Of a DNA stretch of 64,000 bases, positions 63,028-64,000 are shown piece after piece; the stretch's first letter is position 1, and every line of letters starts with the position of its first letter. The stretch is taken from NCBI RefSeq assembly GCF_901709675.1, contig NC_051097.1, forward strand, positions 7,666,039 to 7,730,038. Reading direction: 5' to 3'. Below the pieces are notes generated by a model that was not told where the DNA came from, ran no database searches, and saw only the letters and a list, made by a program, of their open reading frames with translations. Source of the DNA: Syngnathus acus (lineage: Eukaryota; Chordata; Actinopteri; Syngnathiformes; Syngnathidae). The position numbers were made by a program, and so were the translations under genes.

Positions 63028-64000
63028 GTTAGTTCCATTTTATCTTGTCTTTTTTAGACGTTGCCCAACGATGTGCTCTCTGTGAATATTTTTTATGTAC
63101 ACTCTGCTAAAAATGGAGGAAAAATGAGCCGTGATCTGGTAGCCTACGTATTTATTTATTGGGTCACCATGGTGATTGTCCCCGACTCCTCTGACAGGAC
63201 TCATAGTTGGGGAAGGTGAATAATGTACAGTTTAGTAAAATGCTTAATATTGTAGTATGCTACCTTGGATATCAGCTCATCCCTGAGCCTTTATCCTCTT
63301 TATTATCCTCTCGTCGCATCCTGTGGTGCACCGGCAACTCTCCAGATGTCAGTGGCCTTATCTTAAGTCAGAGTTCCCAGGATGGACACAACATCCACTC
63401 GAGATACACCCGAGAGCCTGTCCAATGCTCTTGAGAAGGTGGAAAAGAAAAGCGAGGCAGGCTGCATATTTGTTTTACATATACCGTAATGCTATAGAGG
63501 CTTGACATTGTAGTCCGTTCCCTTCAAATGGTTGACCAATTTTATTTCATATTCAGTTCCACATAAAAGGGGTGTCGAGGGTGGTAGACATTTAAAAGCA
63601 AAATAAAGAAATCAAATCCAGCCTCTCCACAGTCGATATTCCCAGATTTCTGTAGTCCTTATATTTGCATATTTTAGTTTCAGTCTCGTTCATCCCTGCT
63701 CGCCACTCATGCGACCTGTCTCTCCTCGTCAGATAAGATAACTCGGCCTTTCTCAGGCTATCGCTCACGAGGCTACGGGCCACTTGAGGAATGACAACAG
63801 CCCAACATGACTGACATTTGCCAATCTCCGGCTGACGAATTTGCTCTCCCTCGTAGAAACCCGCTACAGGCTGCCTTTTATCTTGAGCCGGACATGTTGT
63901 CGTTGTTGCGGATGCTCTGATGTTGCGGGGTCACCGGCTGGTTAGCTTGCTTTATTGTCGTGTTATTATCGCAACGCTGCGGCTTTGTTTTGAAAATAAG
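63028..64000. other. No gene recognised at the window end
   Basis: Mixed-composition sequence without splice-bounded frames, RNA genes or clear repeats that I can support. It is probably intronic if the exon at 62886-63027 is real. Confidence 0.4.

Overview
This window is nuclear DNA from a vertebrate, almost certainly a teleost fish. The evidence is many short GT-AG exons coding for proteins very close to vertebrate orthologues, compact introns, CpG-rich first exons, a nested tRNA-Cys gene, and degenerate fish-type SINE, hAT-like and MITE-like repeats. There is no bacterial, phage or CRISPR content. Exon boundaries were placed by hand from reading frame, splice consensus and recalled protein families; no alignment was run.

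Layout. Bases 1-4203 (+) hold the 3' half of ermp1, an ER membrane M28 metallopeptidase, with its 3'UTR to about 5.7 kb. Bases 6452-19877 (+) hold a complete 27-exon ric1, a subunit of the RIC1-RGP1 exchange factor for RAB6. Bases 21307-23147 (+) hold exosc2, the RRP4 cap subunit of the RNA exosome. Bases 25002-39514 (+) hold abl1, with both conserved alternative first exons (1b, myristoylated, at 25002; 1a at 32518) and ten shared exons coding SH3, SH2, tyrosine kinase and the C-terminal F-actin-binding region. Bases 42760-44319 (-) hold rab14, tail to tail with abl1, with a likely non-coding first exon near 45.9 kb. Bases 47034-52183 (-) hold a three-exon Ly6/uPAR-type GPI-anchored protein that I cannot name. 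Bases 52.2-56.2 kb are gene-poor. Bases 56266-61278 (+) hold a 20-exon ddx54, a DEAD-box nucleolar RNA helicase, with a tRNA-Cys(GCA) gene in its first intron and a likely U12-type intron near its 3' end. From 61.7 kb the 5' exons of another unidentified + strand gene appear to begin.

These are mostly housekeeping or signalling genes with no shared pathway, so the grouping is chromosomal synteny and not a functional cluster. ermp1/ric1 lie together on human 9p24, exosc2/abl1 and rab14 on 9q33-34, and ddx54 on 12q24, so the order here is a teleost rearrangement. I found no new multi-gene system. The best leads are the U12-type intron and nested tRNA in ddx54, a duplicated splice donor beside that tRNA, a missing canonical donor in ermp1, the unnamed Ly6 gene, a SINE with a perfect 13-bp target duplication, and two unassigned exon-like segments (23988-24053 and 62886-63027).
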